From CAJQND01 sp051010055 (GTDB lineage Bacteria > Pseudomonadota > Alphaproteobacteria > Rhizobiales > CAJQND01), in NCBI GenBank assembly GCA_051010055.1, contig JBPCVY010000235.1, positions 1 to 5,467 on the forward strand: a DNA stretch of 5,467 bases, read 5' to 3'. Of the stretch, positions 1 to 5,420 are shown one piece after another. The translations under genes and the position numbers were made by a program. The notes beneath the pieces are model-generated. The model ran no database searches. It was not told the origin of the DNA and saw nothing but the letters and a program-made list of their open reading frames with translations. The stretch's first letter is position 1. Every line of letters begins with the position of its first letter.

Positions 1-626
1 AATTCGACCTCAAATCGCGCAAGCTTGAGCATATTGCGGTGAAGGAAGCTGTATTCCCGTTTGCCCGTTTCCCCGGCGTCGATACCATTCTGGGCCCGGA
101 AATGCGCTCCACCGGCGAGGTTATGGGTATTGACGGGGACTTTGCCATGGCATTCGCCAAGAGTCAGCTTGGCGGCGGCACAAAGGTGCCGACGGAAGGC
201 ACGGCGTTCGTTTCGGTCAAGGATTCCGATAAAGAGCGTATCGTGGAAACCTCCCGAATGCTGACTGAATCCGGTTTCCGGATTATCGCCACCGGTGGCA
301 CCCAGCGCCGCCTTTCCGATAACGGTATAGAGTGCGAGCGCATCAACAAGGTTCTGGAGGGGCGCCCGCACATTGTGGATGCCATTTCGAACGGTGAGGT
401 ACAGCTTGTCATCAACACCACGGAAGGCCACGCCGCACTTGCAGATTCCAAGTCATTGCGCCGCTCAGCGCTACTCAACAAAGTACCCTACTACACCACC
501 CTTGCCGGCGCTGCGGCAGCGGCAAATGCGATTTTAGCATATAAAGCCGGCACCCTTGAAGTTACGCCATTGCAATCTTATGTAGGCAACGCGCCGGAGC
601 CCGCACAAACTGCAGCACAGGCATAA
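1..626 (+). CDS. carB: Carbamoyl-phosphate synthase large chain, C-terminal part (5' truncated by window edge)
   Basis: The reading frame is open from base 3 at the left edge, so this is the 3' part of a longer gene; about 207 codons are visible. CarB makes carbamoyl phosphate from bicarbonate, ATP and ammonia passed from CarA, in the cytoplasm, feeding arginine and pyrimidine synthesis. The fragment begins in the end of the second ATP-grasp half (FPFARFPGVD and the conserved EMRSTGEVMGID). It then runs through the MGS-like allosteric domain at roughly fragment residues 67-182, with ATGGT, NKVLEGRPHIVDAI, NTTEGHAALADSKSLRR and KVPYYTTLAGA. In the family this domain binds effectors such as UMP and ornithine. 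A short Ala/Pro/Gln-rich tail follows. Nothing in the visible part looks broken. The identification is very secure; only the N-terminal ~80% is missing because of the window boundary. Confidence 0.97.
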   Translation, partial: FDLKSRKLEHIAVKEAVFPFARFPGVDTILGPEMRSTGEVMGIDGDFAMAFAKSQLGGGTKVPTEGTAFVSVKDSDKERIVETSRMLTESGFRIIATGGTQRRLSDNGIECERINKVLEGRPHIVDAISNGEVQLVINTTEGHAALADSKSLRRSALLNKVPYYTTLAGAAAAANAILAYKAGTLEVTPLQSYVGNAPEPAQTAAQA

Positions 627-639
627 TCAAACTGGACTC

Positions 640-668
640 TTGCGATTCTTTGAAAATTTAAGCATATT
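640..668 (+). promoter_or_regulatory. Candidate sigma-70 type promoter for greA
   Basis: TTGCGA (640-645) and CATATT (663-668) are separated by 17 bp, and each matches four of six positions of TTGACA/TATAAT. Transcription would start near 675, leaving a leader of about 95 nt before greA. The -35 lies inside the left arm of the inverted repeat at 640-705. This is a pattern match only. Confidence 0.35.
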
Positions 669-705
669 TGCGGGTCGATTAGCCGACAATTCAAAAAAAT
701 CGCAA
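640..705. repeat. Long imperfect inverted repeat in the carB-greA gap
   Basis: The left arm TTGCGATT-C-TTTGAA (640-654) matches the right arm TTCAAA-AA-AATCGCAA (690-705). This gives 8 + 6 paired bases with a small 1x2 internal bulge. The 35 bases between the arms contain a further short dyad, GTCG (674-677) with CGAC (684-687). No T-run follows the right arm, so it is not a classical intrinsic terminator for carB. It could be an RNA hairpin at the carB 3' end, or a protein-binding site around the greA promoter, because the left arm covers the proposed -35. The structure is seen directly; its role is not known. Confidence 0.6.
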
Positions 706-770
706 CGGCGAAACGGGCAAGTTAGTTGGGCCCGGACAAAGTTTAAGTGAATAACGTTGGATGAACACAG

Positions 771-1247
771 ATGATGGATAAGGTTCCAATGACCGCGGCA
801 GGCCATGCCGCCATTTCTGACGAGGTAAAATTCCGCAAGACGGAAGAACGCCAGCGTATCATCAAGGCGATTTCGGAAGCGCGCGAGCACGGTGACCTCT
901 CCGAGAACGCTGAATATCATGCAGCCAAGGAACAACAGGGCCTTAATGAAGCCCGCGTTGCCGAGCTTGAGGATATGCTGTCACGGGCCGATGTGATCGA
1001 TGTTTCCAGCTTGTCCGGGGAAACCGTGAAGTTCGGCGCCCATGTGACCCTCGTTGACGAAGATACGGACGCTGAATCCGTCTATCAGATAGTCGGCGAA
1101 TTCGAGGCAGACGTGAAAAAGGGGCTGCTGTCCATCACCTCGCCTATCGCGCGGGCGTTGATCGGCAAAACGGTGGGGGATTCCGTTGAGGTCAACACAC
1201 CTGGCGGCGGCAAGTCATACGAGCTTTTGAAAGTCTCGTTCAGCTAG
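771..1247 (+). CDS. greA: Transcription elongation factor GreA
   Basis: A 158-residue protein, the normal GreA length. GreA enters the secondary channel of RNA polymerase and stimulates cleavage of backtracked transcripts, rescuing stalled complexes. The N-terminal coiled coil (about residues 10-76) carries the family signature AREHGDLSENAEYHAAKEQQ, whose acidic tip residues (D42 and E45 here; D41/E44 in the E. coli protein) coordinate the catalytic metal. The C-terminal FKBP-like domain (about 80-158) has the conserved TLVDEDTD, YQIVGEFEADVKKG, ISITSPIARALIGK-like and PGGGKSYELLKV segments. Two Met codons are adjacent (771 and 774). The first gives the seven-residue opening MxxKVPM that I recall for rhizobial GreA; the second gives the E. 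coli numbering. The ribosome-binding site is weak (GGA at 759-761). It probably has its own promoter in the 144-bp gap after carB. Confidence 0.97.
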   Translation: MMDKVPMTAAGHAAISDEVKFRKTEERQRIIKAISEAREHGDLSENAEYHAAKEQQGLNEARVAELEDMLSRADVIDVSSLSGETVKFGAHVTLVDEDTDAESVYQIVGEFEADVKKGLLSITSPIARALIGKTVGDSVEVNTPGGGKSYELLKVSFS

Positions 1248-1251
1248 AGCC

Positions 1252-1280
1252 CTGACGCCAGCTCGTATCAATCATATTGT
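1252..1280 (+). promoter_or_regulatory. Weak candidate promoter for the decarboxylase gene
   Basis: CTGACG (1252-1257) and TATTGT (1275-1280) are spaced by 17 bp in the 65-bp gap between greA and the decarboxylase gene; each shares four of six bases with the sigma-70 consensus. No terminator is visible after greA, so read-through from greA is an equally good explanation for expression of the downstream gene. Confidence 0.22.
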
Positions 1281-1312
1281 AAGCGCATAAGAGCTCAGAT
1301 AACGTCGGAGCG

Positions 1313-2674
1313 ATGACCTCCGATGAAACCCGAGCTCTTTTGCAAGACGCCGCCGCGCGCGCAATCAACTACCTCGAAAAGCTGGATGAGCAGCCGGTTT
1401 TTCCGAAGGCGGAAGATATTGCCCCGCTGGAAAAGGCACTTGAAAAACCGTTGCCTTCAGGGCCGTCATCAGGCGCTGAAATCATTGCGTTTCTCGATGA
1501 GGTTGGTGCACCTGCCACTGTTGCCAATGCTGGCGGGCGCTATTTCGGCTTTGTTACCGGCGGCGCATTGCCGCAAACGGTTGCAGCAAGCTGGCTGGCA
1601 TCTGCCTGGGACCAGAACAGTTTCGGGCGCATCAGTTCGCCTGCCATTGCACTCATTGAAGATGCCGCCCTTGGCTGGCTAAAAGAAGCCCTTGCAATAT
1701 CTGGCGAAGCGGAAGGCGCGCTGGTTACCGGCGCCACGATGGCCAACTTCACCTGCCTTGCAGCAGCGCGCCATCGCATGCTTGCCGAGGCGGGTTGGGA
1801 TGTTGAGAAACAAGGCATGTTCGGCGCGCCGGAGATTACCGTCATTGTTGGCAAAGAAGTCCATGCAACGGTTTTGAAGGTTCTTGGTTTGCTCGGCCTT
1901 GGGCGCGAGCGGGTTGAAATCGTTGAGGTGGATGGACAAGGCAGAATGCGCGCCGAGTTCTTGCCCAAAATCAATGGTCCCGCAATTATCTGCCTGCAGG
2001 CCGGAAACGTGAAGTCAGGAGCATTTGATCCTGCCTTGGACATTGTTCCACATGCCAAGGCACGGGGCGCCTGGGTGCATGTTGACGGAGCTTTCGGGCT
2101 TTGGGCGAAGACATCTGACAAGTTGAAACACTTGGCGGAAGGATTCGAGGGCGCCGATTCCTGGGCAACCGATGCCCATAAGTGGCTGAACGTTCCTTAT
2201 GATTGTGGCGCTGCATTTGTGCGCGACAAGAAAGCTCTGCAAAACGCAATGTCGATTTCAGGGTCATATCTACTTCTCGGCGCGCAGCGTGATGCAATAG
2301 ATGTGACCCCGGACAGCTCCCGGCGTGCCCGCGCCATCGAAGTTTGGGTTGCCCTCAAGGCGCTGGGCAAAACAGGCCTTGCCGAATTAGTCGAACGAAA
2401 CTGCGCTCAAGCCCGATGGATGGCCGGCAAACTTCAAGATGCGGGCTTTGAAGTTCTCAACGAAGTGGTTCTGAACCAGGTTGTGGTTTCCTTCGGTAGC
2501 AATGAAAAAACCGCAGAAGTGATCAAAAATCTGCAAAGTTCCGGCGATTGCTGGTGCGGCGGCACCACGTGGCAGGGGCGTGATGCAATGCGCATAAGCT
2601 TCAGCTCATGGGCAACAACCGTCGAAGATATGCAAATCACCCTGGCAGCAATATTGAAGGCGGCCAAAGCCTGA
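1313..2674 (+). CDS. PLP-dependent amino acid decarboxylase family protein (group II / AADC-like), substrate unknown
   Basis: A 453-residue cytoplasmic fold-type I PLP enzyme of the group that includes aromatic-L-amino-acid, glutamate, tyrosine and aspartate 1-decarboxylases. Visible motifs in order: the N-terminal segment with GGRYFGFVTGG (74-84); the phosphate-binding loop region VTGATMANFTCLAAARH (138-154); H184 in KEVHATVLK, at the position of the His that stacks on the cofactor ring; NVKSGAFDP (232-240), where relatives usually have GTTxxGAxDP; HVDGAFG (256-262), with D258 expected to pair with the pyridine nitrogen; and TDAHKWLNVPYDCG (286-299), with K290 the Schiff-base lysine. The length is normal and all core residues are present, so it should be active. 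The substrate cannot be read from the sequence. Amino-acid decarboxylation is the family's usual reaction, but some members are lyases or aldehyde synthases. No in-frame start precedes 1313 before a stop at 1280-1282. The GGAG at 1307-1310 lies only two bases before the ATG, closer than usual. Confidence 0.9.
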   Translation: MTSDETRALLQDAAARAINYLEKLDEQPVFPKAEDIAPLEKALEKPLPSGPSSGAEIIAFLDEVGAPATVANAGGRYFGFVTGGALPQTVAASWLASAWDQNSFGRISSPAIALIEDAALGWLKEALAISGEAEGALVTGATMANFTCLAAARHRMLAEAGWDVEKQGMFGAPEITVIVGKEVHATVLKVLGLLGLGRERVEIVEVDGQGRMRAEFLPKINGPAIICLQAGNVKSGAFDPALDIVPHAKARGAWVHVDGAFGLWAKTSDKLKHLAEGFEGADSWATDAHKWLNVPYDCGAAFVRDKKALQNAMSISGSYLLLGAQRDAIDVTPDSSRRARAIEVWVALKALGKTGLAELVERNCAQARWMAGKLQDAGFEVLNEVVLNQVVVSFGSNEKTAEVIKNLQSSGDCWCGGTTWQGRDAMRISFSSWATTVEDMQITLAAILKAAKA

Positions 2675-2679
2675 GCGCG

Positions 2680-2692
2680 CCGGAATTTCCGG
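2680..2692. terminator. Short dyad in the convergent gap, possible weak bidirectional terminator
   Basis: CCGGAA-T-TTCCGG (2680-2692) is a perfect 13-base dyad in the 28-bp gap between the converging decarboxylase and lrp-type genes. In RNA it could form a stem of about five pairs with a three-base loop. There is no T-run on either side, so intrinsic termination would be poor. Position and symmetry are the only evidence. Confidence 0.25.
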
Positions 2693-2702
2693 ACCTACCG
2701 TC

Positions 2703-3197
2703 TCAAGTGTATATCGGTTCACCGGTTGGCGTGATGGGAATACCTGGCTCGTATTTCGACTGGCGCAGGCTAAGCGTTGTTTTAACGCTGTCCACATTTT
2801 GCGCTGAAGTGAGCTCGTTGATGACGAATTCCTGGGCTGCGTTGAGATCGGCGGCCACACACTTCAATAAAAAGTCCACTTCGCCGGAAAGCATCCAGCA
2901 TTCGCGCACGATAGGCCACTCCATCACCGCTTCTTCAAACTGGATAAGATCGGCTTCAGCCTGGCTTGAAAGCCCCACCATGGCGAACATGACAAGATCA
3001 AACCCGAGATCACCGCCATTCAGCACGGCCCGGTATTGGCGGATAATGCCGGCATCTTCCAGCGCGCGCACCCGCCGCAAGCAGGGCGGCGGGGAAATGC
3101 CCGCCAATTCCGCCAATGCAACATTCGTAATGCGGGCGTTTTTCTGCAACTCATACAGGATGCGCCAATCAACTTTATCCAACTTGACCGTTTGCAC
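2703..3197 (-). CDS. Lrp/AsnC family transcriptional regulator
   Basis: A 164-residue protein starting at GTG (3197), with GAGGGTGAA just upstream as ribosome-binding sequence. The N-terminal winged helix-turn-helix spans about residues 6-57. It includes LDKVDWRILYELQKNARITN, LAELAGISPPPCLRRVRALE with the recognition helix around SPPPCLRRV, and AGIIRQYRAVLN as the wing. A RAM/AsnC ligand-binding domain follows (about 66-147), with the SGEVDFLLKC segment that corresponds to the GDYDYLL-type effector region of Lrp. Family members form dimers to octamers that wrap DNA and respond to small molecules, usually amino acids. The gene is divergent from trxB and convergent with the decarboxylase gene, so its likely targets are itself, trxB or the decarboxylase. 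Two adjacent dyads upstream (3249-3273) fit autoregulation. Family assignment is firm; effector and targets are unknown. Confidence 0.95.
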   Translation of the reverse strand: MQTVKLDKVDWRILYELQKNARITNVALAELAGISPPPCLRRVRALEDAGIIRQYRAVLNGGDLGFDLVMFAMVGLSSQAEADLIQFEEAVMEWPIVRECWMLSGEVDFLLKCVAADLNAAQEFVINELTSAQNVDSVKTTLSLRQSKYEPGIPITPTGEPIYT

Positions 3198-3233
3198 CGC
3201 TTCACCCTCACACGATCGAAAACCTTAGGCCAA

Positions 3234-3262
3234 CTATAGCGCGTGGGAGCTGATTCAGCGAA
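3234..3262 (-). promoter_or_regulatory. Candidate promoter of the lrp-type gene
   Basis: On the minus strand, CTATAG (3239-3234) resembles the alphaproteobacterial -10 CTATAT. The weak -35-like TTCGCT (3262-3257) lies 17 bp upstream. The start would be near 3227, giving a leader of about 30 nt to the GTG codon. The -35 position overlaps the paired dyads at 3249-3273, which suits negative autoregulation. The -35 match is poor, so confidence is low. Confidence 0.3.
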
Positions 3263-3273
3263 ATATTATTTCG
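3249..3273. promoter_or_regulatory. Two adjoining dyads, likely operator for the Lrp/AsnC-type regulator
   Basis: GCTGA-T-TCAGC (3249-3259) and CGAAAT-ATT-ATTTCG (3259-3273) are both perfect inverted repeats, sharing one base, with centres 12 bp apart (about one helical turn). The second is 15 bp long with an AT-rich core and a central ATT, the same size and layout as the Lrp consensus YAGHAWATTWTDCTR, though the outer bases differ. The pair sits in the intergenic region between the divergent lrp-type and trxB genes. No convincing trxB promoter hexamers are visible in the rest of this 238-bp gap. Confidence 0.45.
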
Positions 3274-3435
3274 TGTGCGAGACGCAATCGTTCAAAAAGC
3301 TGGCACATGCGCAATTTCTAACACCTGTTCATAAGTTATTGGCCGGGATGCGCGAACAAGCGGGATCCTACTATTGTAAAAGACCCCGCGCGGATTTACA
3401 TCAGTGCAATCTGGAAATTCCTCTGGAGCGAAGGC

Positions 3436-4398
3436 ATGGCTGACAGACATATCAAGGTTCTCATTCTCGGCTCAGGGCCGGCAGGTTACACCGCCGCCAT
3501 TTATGCAGCGCGCGCAATGCTGAACCCGATGATGATTGAGGGCATTCAGCCCGGTGGCCAACTCACAATCACCACCGATGTTGAGAACTACCCGGGTTTC
3601 GCCGATGTCATCCAGGGTCCTTGGCTGATGGAGCAAATGCGCGCCCAGGCCGAACATGTGGGCACCGAAATTGTTTCCGATCACATTACCGAGGTTGACG
3701 TGAACCAGCGCCCGTTCCGGCTTACCGGCGACAGCGGCGTGGTATATACCTGCGATGTGCTTATCATCTGCACTGGCGCACAGGCCATGTGGCTTGGCAT
3801 GGAATCAGAAGAAAAGTTCAAGGGTTTTGGCGTTTCAGCCTGTGCTACCTGCGATGGGTTCTTCTACCGCGACAAAAAGGTGATTGTAGTTGGCGGCGGC
3901 AATACGGCTGTTGAAGAAGCCATCTATCTCACGAATTTTGCCTCTGAAGTTGTTTTGGTGCACCGGCGCGATGAATTGCGTGCAGAGCGCATCTTGCAGA
4001 ACCGGTTGTTGAACCATGACAAGATTTCGGTGGCCTGGGACACCGTTCTTGAAGAAGTTTTGGGAACGGACGAACCGCTCGGCGTAACCGGTGCGCGCCT
4101 GCGCAACGTCAAAACCGGTGAAGCGACTGAAATGGACGTGGACGGCATTTTCATTGCCATCGGACACGCCCCGGCAACGGAACTCTTCAAAGACCAGCTT
4201 GATATGAAGCGTGGCGGTTATCTCATCACCAAGCCTGATTCAACGTTGACATCGGTAGACGGCGTTTATGCAGCCGGTGATGTAACAGATGACATTTACC
4301 GCCAGGCCGTTACAGCGGCAGGCATGGGGTGCATGGCGGCGCTGGAAGCTGAAAAGTACCTGGCCTTGCAGGAGGCACCGGCCGAAGCGGCGGAATGA
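3436..4398 (+). CDS. trxB: Thioredoxin reductase (NADPH)
   Basis: A 320-residue flavoprotein of standard length. It passes electrons from NADPH through FAD to thioredoxin in the cytoplasm and so supports ribonucleotide reductase and disulfide repair. The FAD-binding GSGPAG (12-17) follows the first beta strand. GGQLTTT-like and ENYPGF segments (40-54) are family hallmarks. The redox-active pair is CATC (C136 and C139) followed by D140. The NADPH domain has GGGNTAVEEA (153-162) and VHRRDELRAE (175-184), whose arginines select NADPH over NADH. The C-terminal FAD motif is GVYAAGDVTD (276-285). The start is well set by GGAG (3425-3428), seven bases before the ATG. A LysR-type regulator gene follows after 47 bp on the same strand and is probably co-transcribed. 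Confidence 0.97.
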   Translation: MADRHIKVLILGSGPAGYTAAIYAARAMLNPMMIEGIQPGGQLTITTDVENYPGFADVIQGPWLMEQMRAQAEHVGTEIVSDHITEVDVNQRPFRLTGDSGVVYTCDVLIICTGAQAMWLGMESEEKFKGFGVSACATCDGFFYRDKKVIVVGGGNTAVEEAIYLTNFASEVVLVHRRDELRAERILQNRLLNHDKISVAWDTVLEEVLGTDEPLGVTGARLRNVKTGEATEMDVDGIFIAIGHAPATELFKDQLDMKRGGYLITKPDSTLTSVDGVYAAGDVTDDIYRQAVTAAGMGCMAALEAEKYLALQEAPAEAAE

Positions 4399-4421
4399 AA
4401 CAAAGGGGGATGGCAGGGGCA

Positions 4422-4438
4422 CAGGCCCAGGCCTAGGC
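4422..4438. repeat. Small GC-rich repeats before the lysR-type start codon
   Basis: CAGGCC occurs twice in tandem (4422-4433) and runs into the 8-bp palindrome GCCTAGGC (4431-4438), ending seven bases before the lysR-type ATG. It lies where the ribosome would bind, and could fold back on itself (AGGCC 4423-4427 with GGCCT 4430-4434, though with a very tight loop). It may lower translation initiation or simply be chance. Confidence 0.25.
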
Positions 4439-4445
4439 AAAAACT

Positions 4446-5333
4446 ATGGATTGGGACAAGCTCAGGATATTCCGTGCAGTTGCTGATGCCGGAAGTTTCA
4501 CCCATGCCGGTGAAGAGCTGGGGCTCAGCCAGTCTGCGGTGAGCCGCCAGATTGGCACTTTGGAGCACGACCTTTCCGTACCCCTTTTCCACCGCCACGC
4601 CCGCGGGCTTATCCTCACTGAACAGGGCGAAATTCTTTATCGCACCGCACGCGATGTGTTCGACAAATTGTCCACCGCCGAAACCCTTTTGACGGATTCA
4701 AAGCAAAAGCCGAGCGGCGAATTGCGCATCACAACCACAGTGGGTGTCGGTTCAATGTGGCTGACGCCGCGCCTACCCGAGTTCCACCACCTTTACCCGG
4801 ACATCAATATCGAATTGCTGTTGAGCGATGATGATCTTGATCTTGGAATGCGTGAGGCTGATATCGCCATCCGCCTTCACCGGCCAACCAAGCCGGACCT
4901 CATCCAGCGCCGGTTGTTCACGGTGCACAACCACCTTTATGCATCGCCGGAATATATCCGCCAGTACGGCATGCCGAAAACGGTCAACGACATGGATGAT
5001 CATTGCATCCTCACTTTTGGCACCTCGCCCAGCTATCTTTCAAACATCAACTGGCTGGAATCCATTGGCCGGCCGGAAAACAGTCCGCGCAAGAGTTTGC
5101 TCAAAGTGAACAATGTGTATGGCTTGCGCCGGGCAGTTCAAACCGGCATGGGGATTGCATCAATACCTGACTATATTGTCGGGCGCGAAACCAACCTGGT
5201 CATGGTGCCGTTGGATGTGGAACCGCCTTCATTCGATACTTACCTGGTTTTTGCTGAAGAATTAAGGGATTCCAAGCGCGTTTCGGTGTTCCGGGAGTTC
5301 GTTATCGCGAAGGCCCGTGAGTGGTCTTACTGA
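4446..5333 (+). CDS. LysR-type transcriptional regulator, LsrB/VtlR-like
   Basis: A 295-residue LysR-family protein. The N-terminal winged helix-turn-helix (about 1-60) has FRAVADAGSFTHAGEELGLS, SQSAVSRQIGTLE and VPLFHRHARGLILTEQG. A linker helix (about 61-85) and a periplasmic-binding-protein-like effector domain (about 91-292) follow. The latter has ELRITTTVGVGSMWLTPRL, ADIAIRL, PDLIQRRLFTVHNHLYASPEYI, APSYL-like, GIASIPDYIVGR and PSFDTYLVF. The FHRHARGLILTEQG and PDLIQR segments and the place directly behind trxB match LsrB of Sinorhizobium meliloti and VtlR of Brucella/Agrobacterium. Those proteins affect envelope and redox functions and activate AbcR-type small RNAs and small proteins. 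The whole protein contains one cysteine (C187). The ribosome-binding site is weak (AGG at 4435-4437). Family is certain, the LsrB/VtlR orthology likely. Confidence 0.93.
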   Translation: MDWDKLRIFRAVADAGSFTHAGEELGLSQSAVSRQIGTLEHDLSVPLFHRHARGLILTEQGEILYRTARDVFDKLSTAETLLTDSKQKPSGELRITTTVGVGSMWLTPRLPEFHHLYPDINIELLLSDDDLDLGMREADIAIRLHRPTKPDLIQRRLFTVHNHLYASPEYIRQYGMPKTVNDMDDHCILTFGTSPSYLSNINWLESIGRPENSPRKSLLKVNNVYGLRRAVQTGMGIASIPDYIVGRETNLVMVPLDVEPPSFDTYLVFAEELRDSKRVSVFREFVIAKAREWSY

Positions 5334-5345
5334 CATTTTCATCGA

Positions 5346-5366
5346 GCTATGCATTTTTTGCATAGC
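5346..5366. promoter_or_regulatory. Perfect LysR-type (T-N11-A) operator candidate behind the lysR-type gene
   Basis: GCTATGCA (5346-5353), five T, then TGCATAGC (5359-5366) form a perfect inverted repeat. It contains T5350-N11-A5362 on its symmetry axis, the core of LysR-family recognition sites. A third copy of the half-site, GCTATGC, follows at 5368-5374. The T-run is in the loop and not after the stem, so this is a poor intrinsic terminator. It begins 12 bp after the lysR-type stop codon and its centre (5356) is about 65 bp upstream of a predicted transcript start near 5421. Confidence 0.55.
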
Positions 5367-5385
5367 AGCTATGCCCCACAACTCC

Positions 5386-5414
5386 TTGCTGATAAGCAAT
5401 GGGCAACGCAGAAT
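5386..5414 (+). promoter_or_regulatory. Candidate activator-dependent promoter with overlapping second dyad
   Basis: TTGCTG (5386-5391) and CAGAAT (5409-5414) have a 17-bp spacer; the -35 is weak (three of six) and the -10 fair (four of six), as expected for a promoter that needs an activator. The start would be near 5421. A second dyad, TTGCT-GATA-AGCAA (5386-5399), covers the -35, centred about 36 bp downstream of the main operator, close to where LysR proteins place their activation site. A separate -10-like CTATAA at 5455-5460 has no matching -35. Confidence 0.3.
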
Positions 5415-5420
5415 GTTAAC

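Noticed and set aside
627..935. 102-codon minus-strand frame covering the carB-greA gap and the greA 5' end
   Set aside because: It overlaps the highly conserved greA coding start on the opposite strand and has no recognisable protein features.
1540..2121. 193-codon open frame on the minus strand inside the decarboxylase gene
   Set aside because: It is fully antisense to a well-supported enzyme gene and its Pro/Ser/Ala-rich translation shows no domain; typical of shadow frames in GC-rich DNA.
2608..3228. 206-codon open frame on the plus strand opposite the lrp-type gene
   Set aside because: It is antisense to a clear Lrp/AsnC gene, overlaps the decarboxylase 3' end, and its translation is low-complexity Ser/Arg-rich without recognisable motifs.
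3301..3319. TGGCAC resembling the -24 half of a sigma-54 promoter upstream of trxB
   Set aside because: The required GC of the -12 element is not at the correct spacing (AT is found there).
3339..3374. TTGGCC and TACTAT as a trxB promoter
   Set aside because: The spacer is 24 bp, far too long for sigma-70 recognition.
3243..3443. 66-codon plus-strand frame in front of trxB
   Set aside because: It runs out of frame into the trxB start and covers the likely regulatory region; the translation has no family features.
5346..5366. Inverted repeat read as an intrinsic terminator of the trxB-lysR unit
   Set aside because: The T-run is in the loop and the stem is followed by AGCTATGCCCC, not T residues; the T-N11-A symmetry fits a LysR operator better, though weak termination cannot be excluded.
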